Source: Bacteroidota bacterium (GTDB lineage: Bacteria; Bacteroidota; Bacteroidia; Bacteroidales; Lentimicrobiaceae). From it: a DNA stretch of 18,306 nucleotides. Numbering within the stretch: position 1 is the first letter of the stretch; each line of letters opens with the position of its first letter. The position numbers and the translations under genes are program-made. The DNA lies in contig JAEYXG010000161.1 in NCBI GenBank assembly GCA_023428585.1, positions 1 to 18,306 of the forward strand. Reading direction: 5' to 3'. Of the stretch, positions 6,393 through 12,881 are shown piece after piece. The notes beneath the pieces were generated by a model. It saw only the letters and a program-made list of their open reading frames with translations, was not told where the DNA came from and did no database searches.

Positions 6393-7703
6393 TCCCGGTG
6401 TTTGATCAATCGTAGTTCCAATATCAGCTGCTTCAATTATTCCCTCCAGAAAAGTGACGATATTACCCGACCAGCCATTGTAATTGCCAACCATTGCCTG
6501 AATATCAGCTGAAACTGGCCCTGCTATGAGAATATTTGAAAGTGTTCTTTTATTAAGTGGCAGGAGATTGTTTTTATTCTGTAACAATACCATTGATTTA
6601 CATGCTGCCTCATAAGCCAGGGTTTGATGTTCAGTGCAATTAACCTTATCGGGTCCAACATTGTCATACTTACCCAGTTGTGGCGGATCAAACAATCCCA
6701 ACTTGAACCGTGTTCTTAAAACAGGTACAAGGAGTGAATCAGGTGAACTTTCATTAACCAGCCCCTTATCAATAGCTTCAATTAAATGTCTGTAGATATA
6801 GCCACAATTCATGCTAACACCGGCAGTTGCCGACATAGCAGCAGCCTCTTCCCTGGTAGTCACTACTTTATGTCGCGCCCATATATCATCCAAAGCCCAG
6901 CAATCAGAAACAATGTGACCTTTAAATCCCCATTCATTCCTGAGAATATTATTGAGAAGATAACTACTCCCACAACACGGCTCATCATACAAACGATTAT
7001 AGGCACACATAACTGACTCTACACCTGCATTTACCAGTTCCCTGAAAGCAGGGAGATAAGTTTCATGAAAATCCTTCTCTGGAGGAAACGCATTGAACTC
7101 ATGTCTGGTTTTTTCAGGACCACTATGTACCGCAAAGTGCTTGGCGCATGCTGCAGCCTTCAAGTAATGAGGATCGTCACCTTGCAACCCTTTGACATAG
7201 GCAGCACCCAAGCGTCCTGAAAGATATGGATCCTCTCCATAAGTTTCCTGCCCCCTGCCCCATCGGGGATCACGGAATATATTCACATTAGGCGACCAAA
7301 ATGTCAAACCCATATATTGCGAACGGTTAGCCTTCTTAATAGCCTCATTATATTTCGCTCTTGCTTCAGTAGATATTGCATCGGCCACCCTGTATATCAA
7401 ATCATCATCAAAAGTAGCGGCCATACCAATAGCCTGGGGAAAAACAGTAGCCTTACCCGCTCTTGCCACACCATGAAGAGCTTCATTCCACCAATTGTAT
7501 GCAGGAATGGATAGCCGGTCAATTGCAGGGCTGTTATACAACAACTGTGAAACCTTTTCCTCCGGCGTCATCTGTGATAACAGATCGGCAATTCTGGTTT
7601 CAGTTGGCAATTCAGGATTCTGAAATTTATAAGTGAGTTCCTGCGACCAAAGCTTACTGGCCACACTCAACAATACTCCTAGCAAAAAATAGTTGATTTT
7701 CAT
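6390..7703 (-). CDS. Glycoside hydrolase family 3, N-terminal catalytic part (beta-xylosidase/beta-glucosidase-like)
   Basis: This secreted exo-acting beta-glycosidase piece has 437 residues. A signal peptide (MKINYFLLGVLLSVASKLWS, cleavage near residue 20) leads into the (beta/alpha)8 domain. The start NWWNEALHGVARAGKATVFPQ (residues 70-90), GQETYGEDPYLSG (151-163) and CAKHFAVHSGPE (186-197) are hallmarks. The nucleophile should be D267 in HIVSDCWALDDI. NEALHGVA plus SDC is most like GH3 beta-xylosidases, but glucosidase activity cannot be excluded. From residue 365 it enters the second sandwich domain (SMVLLQNKNNLLPL) and stops prematurely after DQTPG. Only 20 nt separate it from the upstream GH29 gene, so the two form an operon. 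The acid/base glutamate lies in the second piece. Confidence 0.9.
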   Translation of the reverse strand: MKINYFLLGVLLSVASKLWSQELTYKFQNPELPTETRIADLLSQMTPEEKVSQLLYNSPAIDRLSIPAYNWWNEALHGVARAGKATVFPQAIGMAATFDDDLIYRVADAISTEARAKYNEAIKKANRSQYMGLTFWSPNVNIFRDPRWGRGQETYGEDPYLSGRLGAAYVKGLQGDDPHYLKAAACAKHFAVHSGPEKTRHEFNAFPPEKDFHETYLPAFRELVNAGVESVMCAYNRLYDEPCCGSSYLLNNILRNEWGFKGHIVSDCWALDDIWARHKVVTTREEAAAMSATAGVSMNCGYIYRHLIEAIDKGLVNESSPDSLLVPVLRTRFKLGLFDPPQLGKYDNVGPDKVNCTEHQTLAYEAACKSMVLLQNKNNLLPLNKRTLSNILIAGPVSADIQAMVGNYNGWSGNIVTFLEGIIEAADIGTTIDQTPG

Positions 7704-7723
7704 CTTTCAGGGCTTATTACCGC

Positions 7724-9190
7724 TCAATCCAATTCTGACACATTAATTACCCAGGCATAGTTGCAGGGCGGTTTCTTCTGTACACTTTCAGGTATAATTA
7801 CTTCAAAGCCATCACCAACAGGTTTCCATTTCAATTTCCCGTTAACTCCCGGCATTGTAACCATGGCATTCTTAGCCGGTTTATGTGAAGTTATTTTAAT
7901 TGTTGGGGGTACCTTTTCATTCTCGGCAGCGAGGTAAAGGAACCATGTACTACCATTCTTTCCACGAGTGATACAGATATTGTTCTCCTTATAGGGTTCT
8001 AACGGACGAGTGTTGTAAATAGCTTCTCCATTTACTTTCATCCATGCAGCATATTCTTCAAGCAGATCATACGCTCCCTGTTGCCAGGTACCTTGAGGAG
8101 TGGGAGCAATATTCAGTAGCAGATTACCTCCCTTAGCTACGATATCTATTAGAAGGTGAATGCCCTGTCTACCCGTCATATATGTCGCATCCGGTGTATG
8201 TGCCCAACCACCACCTGAAATAATGCACGATTCCCAGGGATAAGGCAATGTAGCCTCCGGCACCCTGTTTTCAGGAGTAAGGTAATTTTGGTTTTTCCCG
8301 TATACCGCTCTATCAACAACAATCAATCCCGGTTGAACTTCCCTTGCCTTCCTCACCAGATCATCCATTCGAATATCCTGATTGATCACATTATTTTTAA
8401 GATACCCGGATGTTGTTTCATTGAAACGCCGTTCATAAGCATGGCTGAGGTCGTCCTTTGTTTTTTTCGAAACCCATCCGCCATCCAACCATAGAATATC
8501 CATCTTACCATACCCTGTCATGAGTTCCATGACCTGGTTATGAGTGAATTCAATATATTTCTCCCATTTCTCCCTATAAACATCCGGATCATAATTTACA
8601 TTACGATCCCTTGGAGGGAAATTGGGCCACCAATAGTCATCACAATGCCAATCAGGCTTTGAGAAATAGGCCCCGGTCATAAAACCTTGAGCCCTGAAAG
8701 CATTGAATATCTCCTTTGCCACATCAGCCTTCTGATTCACAGAATATGGGCAACCCGGATCAGTGATCTTGTAATCGGTATATCTTGAATCAAACATACA
8801 AAACCCATCATGATGCTTTGTTGTGAAAACCACATATTTCATCCCTGCATCATGTGCTGCCTTAGCCCATGGAACGGGATCGAACTGGACGGGATTGAAT
8901 GTAGTCTTCAACGCCTCGTATTTCTGCACATAATCTTCATAATCGGCAATGCTGCGTACACACCATCCTTCATCCTCCGGGCAAATGGACCAGGATTCCA
9001 CTATTCCCCACTGACTATAGGCACCCCAATGCATAAGGAGTCCAAACTTCACATCCTGCCAATGTAAAAGATTGTTCTGAACCAGTGAATCCGTTTCAGG
9101 AAAATATCTTTCATCTTCGTGAATTTGCTGAGCATCAGTACTATTAAGCCATCCGACAAGCAGACACATCAAAATATGTCGTTTTTTCAT
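7724..9190 (-). CDS. Secreted alpha-L-fucosidase, GH29
   Basis: This retaining glycosidase removes terminal alpha-L-fucose from glycans. With the start at 9190 it has 488 residues, beginning MKKRHILMCLLVGWLNSTDAQ, a signal peptide cleaved near residue 21. An upstream in-frame TTG (9289) would bury this signal behind 33 residues and is rejected. GH29 landmarks are KFGLLMHWGAYSQWG (residues 48-62, catalytic-pocket H54/W55), YVVFTTKHHDGFCMFDS (119-135), TGAYFSKPDWH (172-182) and the nucleophile D236 in DILWLDGGW. GGNLLLNIAPTPQGTW (354-369) closes the barrel, and a small beta domain follows. It is the first gene of a pair with the GH3 gene, 20 nt apart. No SusC/SusD or hybrid two-component genes are near, so this is not a classical polysaccharide-utilisation locus. 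A near-match -7 box (TATATTTC, 9222-9229) lies upstream on the minus strand. Confidence 0.95.
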   Translation of the reverse strand: MKKRHILMCLLVGWLNSTDAQQIHEDERYFPETDSLVQNNLLHWQDVKFGLLMHWGAYSQWGIVESWSICPEDEGWCVRSIADYEDYVQKYEALKTTFNPVQFDPVPWAKAAHDAGMKYVVFTTKHHDGFCMFDSRYTDYKITDPGCPYSVNQKADVAKEIFNAFRAQGFMTGAYFSKPDWHCDDYWWPNFPPRDRNVNYDPDVYREKWEKYIEFTHNQVMELMTGYGKMDILWLDGGWVSKKTKDDLSHAYERRFNETTSGYLKNNVINQDIRMDDLVRKAREVQPGLIVVDRAVYGKNQNYLTPENRVPEATLPYPWESCIISGGGWAHTPDATYMTGRQGIHLLIDIVAKGGNLLLNIAPTPQGTWQQGAYDLLEEYAAWMKVNGEAIYNTRPLEPYKENNICITRGKNGSTWFLYLAAENEKVPPTIKITSHKPAKNAMVTMPGVNGKLKWKPVGDGFEVIIPESVQKKPPCNYAWVINVSELD

Positions 9191-9243
9191 TACATTTATT
9201 ACTTTTAGGTAACTAAAATACGAAATATATGAGAACTTTAGCG

Positions 9244-9251
9244 TATATTTG
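9244..9251 (+). promoter_or_regulatory. Predicted -7 element (TATATTTG) of the small helical-protein gene
   Basis: This is an exact TAnnTTTG match ending 24 nt before the ATG at 9276. No TTTG is seen at -33. It lies in the 85-nt divergent region shared with the fucosidase gene, so the two promoters overlap or nearly do. Confidence 0.45.
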
Positions 9252-9275
9252 CACACAGCTAAAAGATTTACAATC

Positions 9276-9482
9276 ATGACCGAATTCAACAGATTTTATA
9301 CAAATCCCTTCGATAAGCATATCGATAAACTGGATAAATTAAGGAACCAATTGAAAAACAGGATGACCACAGGTAATTCACCTATGAACATTACACCTGA
9401 ACAAGCAACAAAGGCTGATGCAGCCATGAAACATGTGGAAGCTGCTATTGAGACTCTGCGAAAACTTAATACTCGCAAGTAA
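9276..9482 (+). CDS. Small alpha-helical hypothetical protein (68 aa)
   Basis: I do not recognise the family. The ATG at 9276 is chosen because the in-frame TTG at 9249 overlaps the predicted -7 box and so should not be transcribed. The product is soluble and has no signal peptide. Two helix-prone segments (residues 10-30, DKHIDKLDKLRNQLKNR, and 43-68, EQATKADAAMKHVEAAIETL) with a short polar link suggest a helical hairpin or short coiled coil. It is divergent from the GH29 gene and convergent with the 9693 gene. Its exact -7 box and good coding composition support a real gene. No function can be assigned. Confidence 0.6.
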   Translation: MTEFNRFYTNPFDKHIDKLDKLRNQLKNRMTTGNSPMNITPEQATKADAAMKHVEAAIETLRKLNTRK

Positions 9483-9571
9483 ATTCTAGCAATTAGCTTT
9501 TGAGGTATCCGGGAAATCCCTTATCTCTATTCTGCCCTACTGCTTAACCCAACTACCCCTACTATAGTTAA

Positions 9572-9590
9572 TTGAGCTTATTTAGCTCAA
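9572..9590. terminator. Perfect 7-bp hairpin between convergent genes
   Basis: TTGAGCT (9572-9578) and AGCTCAA (9584-9590) pair perfectly around a 5-nt loop in the 210-nt space between two convergent genes. There is no U-run on either side, so it is a weak terminator candidate or a protein-binding palindrome. Confidence 0.3.
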
Positions 9591-9692
9591 CAAATACGTT
9601 ATTGCCATATCTTTCGTAGCGCAACCTGTCATATAAAACTGTTAAGCAGGCACTTACAGCATTTTATAAGAAGAAAACATTTATAATCATCA

Positions 9693-10112
9693 TTACCGAA
9701 TAATCCAGTCAGTGTAATGATCTTCAACATAGGTGCCCAGCTTTTCAAGTTCATCTACCAAGGGTTGAACCCGCTCCATTTTTGTTCTGAATAGCTCAGA
9801 GCTCTTTCCGGGTTCAGGGAAATACTTGTTTCTCACCTTGAGTGATTTGATCACCATAATACGCCCAATATGATTACCATATTTTCCCCGTTCCCCATCA
9901 GCGAGATACACCATTATTTCGCCTTTAAACTCCTTGTTGTAAGCTTCAAACACCTTATCCTTCAGAAATGTCTCCCATTGTTCATAAGTTACATTCGGCG
10001 CCAGATTAACAGTGCCAATATGAAAGCCAACCAGATTCCCCTTTTTGAATGTCTGAGCTGACATCACACCTGTAAAAAGGATTATAACAGTCAACAACAT
10101 TATTCTCTTCAT
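9693..10112 (-). CDS. Small exported protein of unknown function (139 aa)
   Basis: The signal peptide is clear (MKRIMLLTVIILFTGVMSAQ, cleavage after Ala19 or Gln20), so the mature protein of about 120 residues is periplasmic or secreted. The mature part mixes beta-strand and helix: KGNLVGFHIGTVNLAPNV, then a helical stretch EQWETFLKDKVFEAY, EIMVYLADGERG, IGRIMVIKSLKV and a C-terminal helix. There are no cysteines and no lipobox. I do not recognise the family; the fold could be a small alpha/beta dimer of the ABM or DUF type, but this is a guess. The start ATG at 10112 is well placed 19 nt after an exact -7 box. It appears to be a single-gene unit. Confidence 0.75.
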   Translation of the reverse strand: MKRIMLLTVIILFTGVMSAQTFKKGNLVGFHIGTVNLAPNVTYEQWETFLKDKVFEAYNKEFKGEIMVYLADGERGKYGNHIGRIMVIKSLKVRNKYFPEPGKSSELFRTKMERVQPLVDELEKLGTYVEDHYTDWIIR

Positions 10113-10131
10113 GGTAATAGTGTTTTATTTA

Positions 10132-10162
10132 CAAATATACGATTTAAAGAGCTGATTGGCAA
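10132..10162 (-). promoter_or_regulatory. Predicted promoter (ATTG, N20, TATATTTG) of the 139-aa exported protein gene
   Basis: On the minus strand the -7 box TATATTTG (10132-10139) matches TAnnTTTG exactly, with TTG at 10160-10162 20 nt upstream as the -33 element. The -7 box ends 19 nt before the start codon. Confidence 0.55.
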
Positions 10163-10361
10163 TCAATTTACCTTAAACCTTTGAGGTATTTGACAATTTT
10201 TGCCAACCATATTCTTTTCTCCCACACTAGCTAAAATATTCCAAACGGCTAATGAAAGTATGGTTATCTTTATCATCCTGTTTCAGGACTTTCATTTTAT
10301 GTACCAGTCTGAATATCAGCAATAAATATACATATTGTCATTAACTTAATCTCCATAGGAA

Positions 10362-12713
10362 ATGAACTTGCCCTTCAAAACAACTACAATATGTTTGTCA
10401 ATTAGCTTCATTCTGCTGATCAACACAGTATGCGGACAAACATTCGACACGATAAGCAACTGGGATGGCATAACCCAAAACTGGGAAGTATACGGTGGCC
10501 CCAGTGAGGTTGTTGCCAATCCCTATCCTGCCGGAATCAACACCTCAGCAAATTGCTTCAAGGTTACCACCATTGATAGCCAATGGGATAATTTCAGTTA
10601 TCAACTACCCTTACCTGCAAATTTCGATTCTGACCCGCGGTACCGGTTAAAAGTACTGGCACCAGCCACCGGCGGCAGTGTAACAATGAAGTTCCAGAAT
10701 GCTGATAACACATACTGGCACGAGATAGAAAAAACGCCCGTTCCCGGACAATGGTCTGAACTGGAATTTGACTTCTCGGGGCTCTTATATAATAACCTTA
10801 CTACCATGGTGATCTTCTATGATTTTCATGGAACAGTGCCCGGCATAGTGTGGTATTTTGATGACATCCTGAAGGTAATTCCCGAACCCATTCTGATTGA
10901 ATCCAATCTTCCAATTGTGATCATCAATACTTTTGGAGTTCCAATTCCCGATGATCCTAAAGTTGATGCATTCATGGGAATCATAGACAATGGATACAAT
11001 GGACCCAATCACCCAACCGATCCCTTCAATAGTTATAGCGGAAATATAGGCATCGAAACCCGCGGACATTCCACCCAAATGTTTCCAAAGAAATCCTATG
11101 GATTTGAAACACGAGACATTTCAGGTGAAGATGTCAATGTTTCCATTCTCGGCATGCCTGCTGAAAGCGATTGGATACTCTATGCACCCTATACTGACAA
11201 ATCCATGCTGCGCAACTTCGTTACTTTCAATATGGGGCATAAAATGGAAGGTTACTGCACCCGCATCGTATATTGTGAACTCATCCTGAATAATGATTAC
11301 AAAGGCGTATATATCATGATGGAGAAAATTAAAAAGGATGACAACCGTGTGGATATCAACTCCCTGAAACCAGAGGAGATTTCAGGCGATGACCTCACCG
11401 GAGGTTATATTCTTGCGGTTGACTGGCGTGATGATGGATTCTCCTACAGTACCGACGGATGGCTATCCAGTCCTTCACCCTCCTACCCCAATGCCATGGA
11501 TATCACTTTCCAATACAACTATCCAAAACCTGAGGACATCGTTCCCCAGCAAAGAACCTATATAAGAAACTTCGTAACCAACGCAGAAGTCACCCTCATT
11601 GGCAGTGATTTCCATAATCCTGAAACAGGCTATCACAAGTACTTTGATGTTCCATCTTTCGTTGACTTTATGCTTCTGAATGAAATATCAAAAGAGGTCG
11701 ACAAATACCGACTCAGTCAGTTCTTCTACAAAAAGAAGGACAGTGACGGAGGTAAGCTCTTTGCAGGACCACCATGGGATTTTAACCTCGGATATGGGAA
11801 TGTGGATTACTGGGCTCCCGGTCTTGATTATACCGGATGGGTATATACTGATGTCAAGCCTGTTGACTATAGCATCATGTATTGGTGGAAACGACTGATG
11901 GAAGATCCCTACTTTAGGGATCTGGCTAAAACAAGATGGGTAAATTTGAGAAACAGCAAACTAACCAACCTGGCCATCCAATCATCCATTGACTCCATTG
12001 TATCTTACATTGATGTTGCAAAAGACCGTAATTACGAGCGCTGGCCAATATTAGGAACCTATGTGTGGCCAAATCACGACTGGCAGAACAATACCTATGA
12101 AGATGAAGTGGATTATTTTGAAGACTTCCTTTTCAACCGGCTCAACTGGATGGATTATAACGTACCCGGAACAATACTGAAACCCTGGGTTGGAATTTCA
12201 GCTCAGAACAATCAAATACACCTGAATCTTTATGGCGATTATTTCAGAAACCAACTTTTGTCGACAGCACACTTTCAACTTAATGATGCGCCTGTCGGCG
12301 TTTCAGTGCAATCTGTTGAATACATCAACTCTTCAACCTGTGTCCTCACTATTCTGGGTGACATCTCAGCAGCTACACAATTATCGGTCACTGTTACTGA
12401 AGAAGCAATAAATACCTGGGAAGAAATCAACAGCAATAAACTGGAGACAGCCGGATTTGGACAACCGACTTCAACTCTGCCCACCATAACACTGTTTGAA
12501 TCCGATAAGCAGATACATATACGGTGTATTCAACCGGAATTGCTGCCTAACCAAGTCGAGATCTTCAATATTGGCGGACAGAGCAAGGGAACTTACCAAC
12601 TGGAAAAGACTCAGGAGAATATACTCTCACATCAATTGAAACCGGGAATGTATCTGATGAGTTTCAGAACTTCCATCGGTGCAAAAGTGTTAAGGCTTGT
12701 CGTATTGAACTGA
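10362..12713 (+). CDS. CotH-kinase-family protein with T9SS sorting domain
   Basis: This large surface or secreted protein has 783 residues. A signal peptide (1-25, ending TVCGQ) precedes a jelly-roll, carbohydrate-binding-like domain (about 27-172, ending WYFDDI). The CotH domain (about 185-600) shows GNIGIETRGHSTQMFPKKSYGFE (228-249), DWILYAPYTDKSMLRN (270-285), YKGVYIMMEKIKKDDNRVDI (313-332), LLNEISKEVDKYRLSQFFYKK (438-458) and the metal-site-like GPPWDFNLGYGN (469-480). A beta-sandwich linker is followed by a type A T9SS sorting domain (about 707-783, VEIFNIGGQ...GMYLMSF...LVVLN). B. subtilis CotH is a spore-coat protein kinase; substrates of the secreted Bacteroidota proteins are unknown. 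The start has AGGA immediately upstream. It is a monocistronic plus-strand gene with a hairpin and T-run 100 nt after the TGA stop. Confidence 0.9.
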   Translation: MNLPFKTTTICLSISFILLINTVCGQTFDTISNWDGITQNWEVYGGPSEVVANPYPAGINTSANCFKVTTIDSQWDNFSYQLPLPANFDSDPRYRLKVLAPATGGSVTMKFQNADNTYWHEIEKTPVPGQWSELEFDFSGLLYNNLTTMVIFYDFHGTVPGIVWYFDDILKVIPEPILIESNLPIVIINTFGVPIPDDPKVDAFMGIIDNGYNGPNHPTDPFNSYSGNIGIETRGHSTQMFPKKSYGFETRDISGEDVNVSILGMPAESDWILYAPYTDKSMLRNFVTFNMGHKMEGYCTRIVYCELILNNDYKGVYIMMEKIKKDDNRVDINSLKPEEISGDDLTGGYILAVDWRDDGFSYSTDGWLSSPSPSYPNAMDITFQYNYPKPEDIVPQQRTYIRNFVTNAEVTLIGSDFHNPETGYHKYFDVPSFVDFMLLNEISKEVDKYRLSQFFYKKKDSDGGKLFAGPPWDFNLGYGNVDYWAPGLDYTGWVYTDVKPVDYSIMYWWKRLMEDPYFRDLAKTRWVNLRNSKLTNLAIQSSIDSIVSYIDVAKDRNYERWPILGTYVWPNHDWQNNTYEDEVDYFEDFLFNRLNWMDYNVPGTILKPWVGISAQNNQIHLNLYGDYFRNQLLSTAHFQLNDAPVGVSVQSVEYINSSTCVLTILGDISAATQLSVTVTEEAINTWEEINSNKLETAGFGQPTSTLPTITLFESDKQIHIRCIQPELLPNQVEIFNIGGQSKGTYQLEKTQENILSHQLKPGMYLMSFRTSIGAKVLRLVVLN

Positions 12714-12811
12714 AAGCAAAAGACTAAGCCATTCAGTCATCAGTTTATTTAATTGAGGGAGGAGAATAGCATCAAGTAGTTCGGGTTAAACCGGCAGCAG
12801 AAAATATTAAC

Positions 12812-12831
12812 ATCCTGCAATCAGGATTTTT
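12812..12831 (+). terminator. Rho-independent terminator after the CotH gene
   Basis: ATCCTG (12812-12817) and CAGGAT (12822-12827) form a 6-bp stem with a CAAT loop, followed directly by TTTT. The stem is short but the U-run is clean. It lies about 100 nt after the CotH-family stop codon. The T-run overlaps the predicted -33 box of the next gene. Confidence 0.5.
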
Positions 12832-12861
12832 GGAACAGTTGGAATTTATTACGTAAGTTTG
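12829..12861 (+). promoter_or_regulatory. Predicted promoter (TTTG, N21, TAAGTTTG) of the YfcC-family gene
   Basis: TTTG at 12829-12832 and TAAGTTTG at 12854-12861 match both Bacteroidota promoter boxes with a 21-nt spacer. The -7 box ends 20 nt before the ATG at 12882, so transcription should start near 12868, inside the downstream arm of the palindrome. Confidence 0.6.
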
Positions 12862-12876
12862 ACCTATCAAACTTAC
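12853..12876. promoter_or_regulatory. Perfect 9-bp inverted repeat over the YfcC-gene promoter
   Basis: GTAAGTTTG (12853-12861) and CAAACTTAC (12868-12876) are perfect reverse complements around 6 nt. The left arm is the -7 box and the right arm covers the predicted transcription start, ending 5 nt before the ATG. A bound dimer would block RNA polymerase. Alternatively, most of the leader would be one arm of a hairpin. Confidence 0.55.
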
Positions 12877-12881
12877 CACGT

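Larger units (their letters stand above)
5523..7703 (-). pseudogene. GH3 beta-glycosidase gene interrupted by one in-frame TGA (whole locus)
   Basis: The two reading frames at 6390-7703 and 5523-6386 lie in the same frame. Joined, they make one normal GH3 enzyme of about 726 codons. The only defect is TGA at 6392-6390, followed by CTA and then ATG. There is no frameshift, and both halves are well conserved. This could be a recent nonsense mutation, a one-base sequence error, suppression of the stop, or re-initiation giving a two-chain enzyme. Confidence 0.6.

Noticed and set aside
5523..7703. Alternative genetic code (UGA read as an amino acid genome-wide)
   Set aside because: Rrf2, nitroreductase, CotH and the GH3 C-terminal part all end naturally at TGA at the expected family ends.
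9191..9289. N-terminal extension of the fucosidase starting at TTG 9289
   Set aside because: It would place 33 residues before an evident signal peptide and would overlap the divergent promoter region.
10785..11078. 97-aa minus-strand frame within the CotH-family gene, and similar frames at 10601-10807 and 13088-13369
   Set aside because: They are shadows of strongly supported coding sequence on the plus strand; no family features or promoters.
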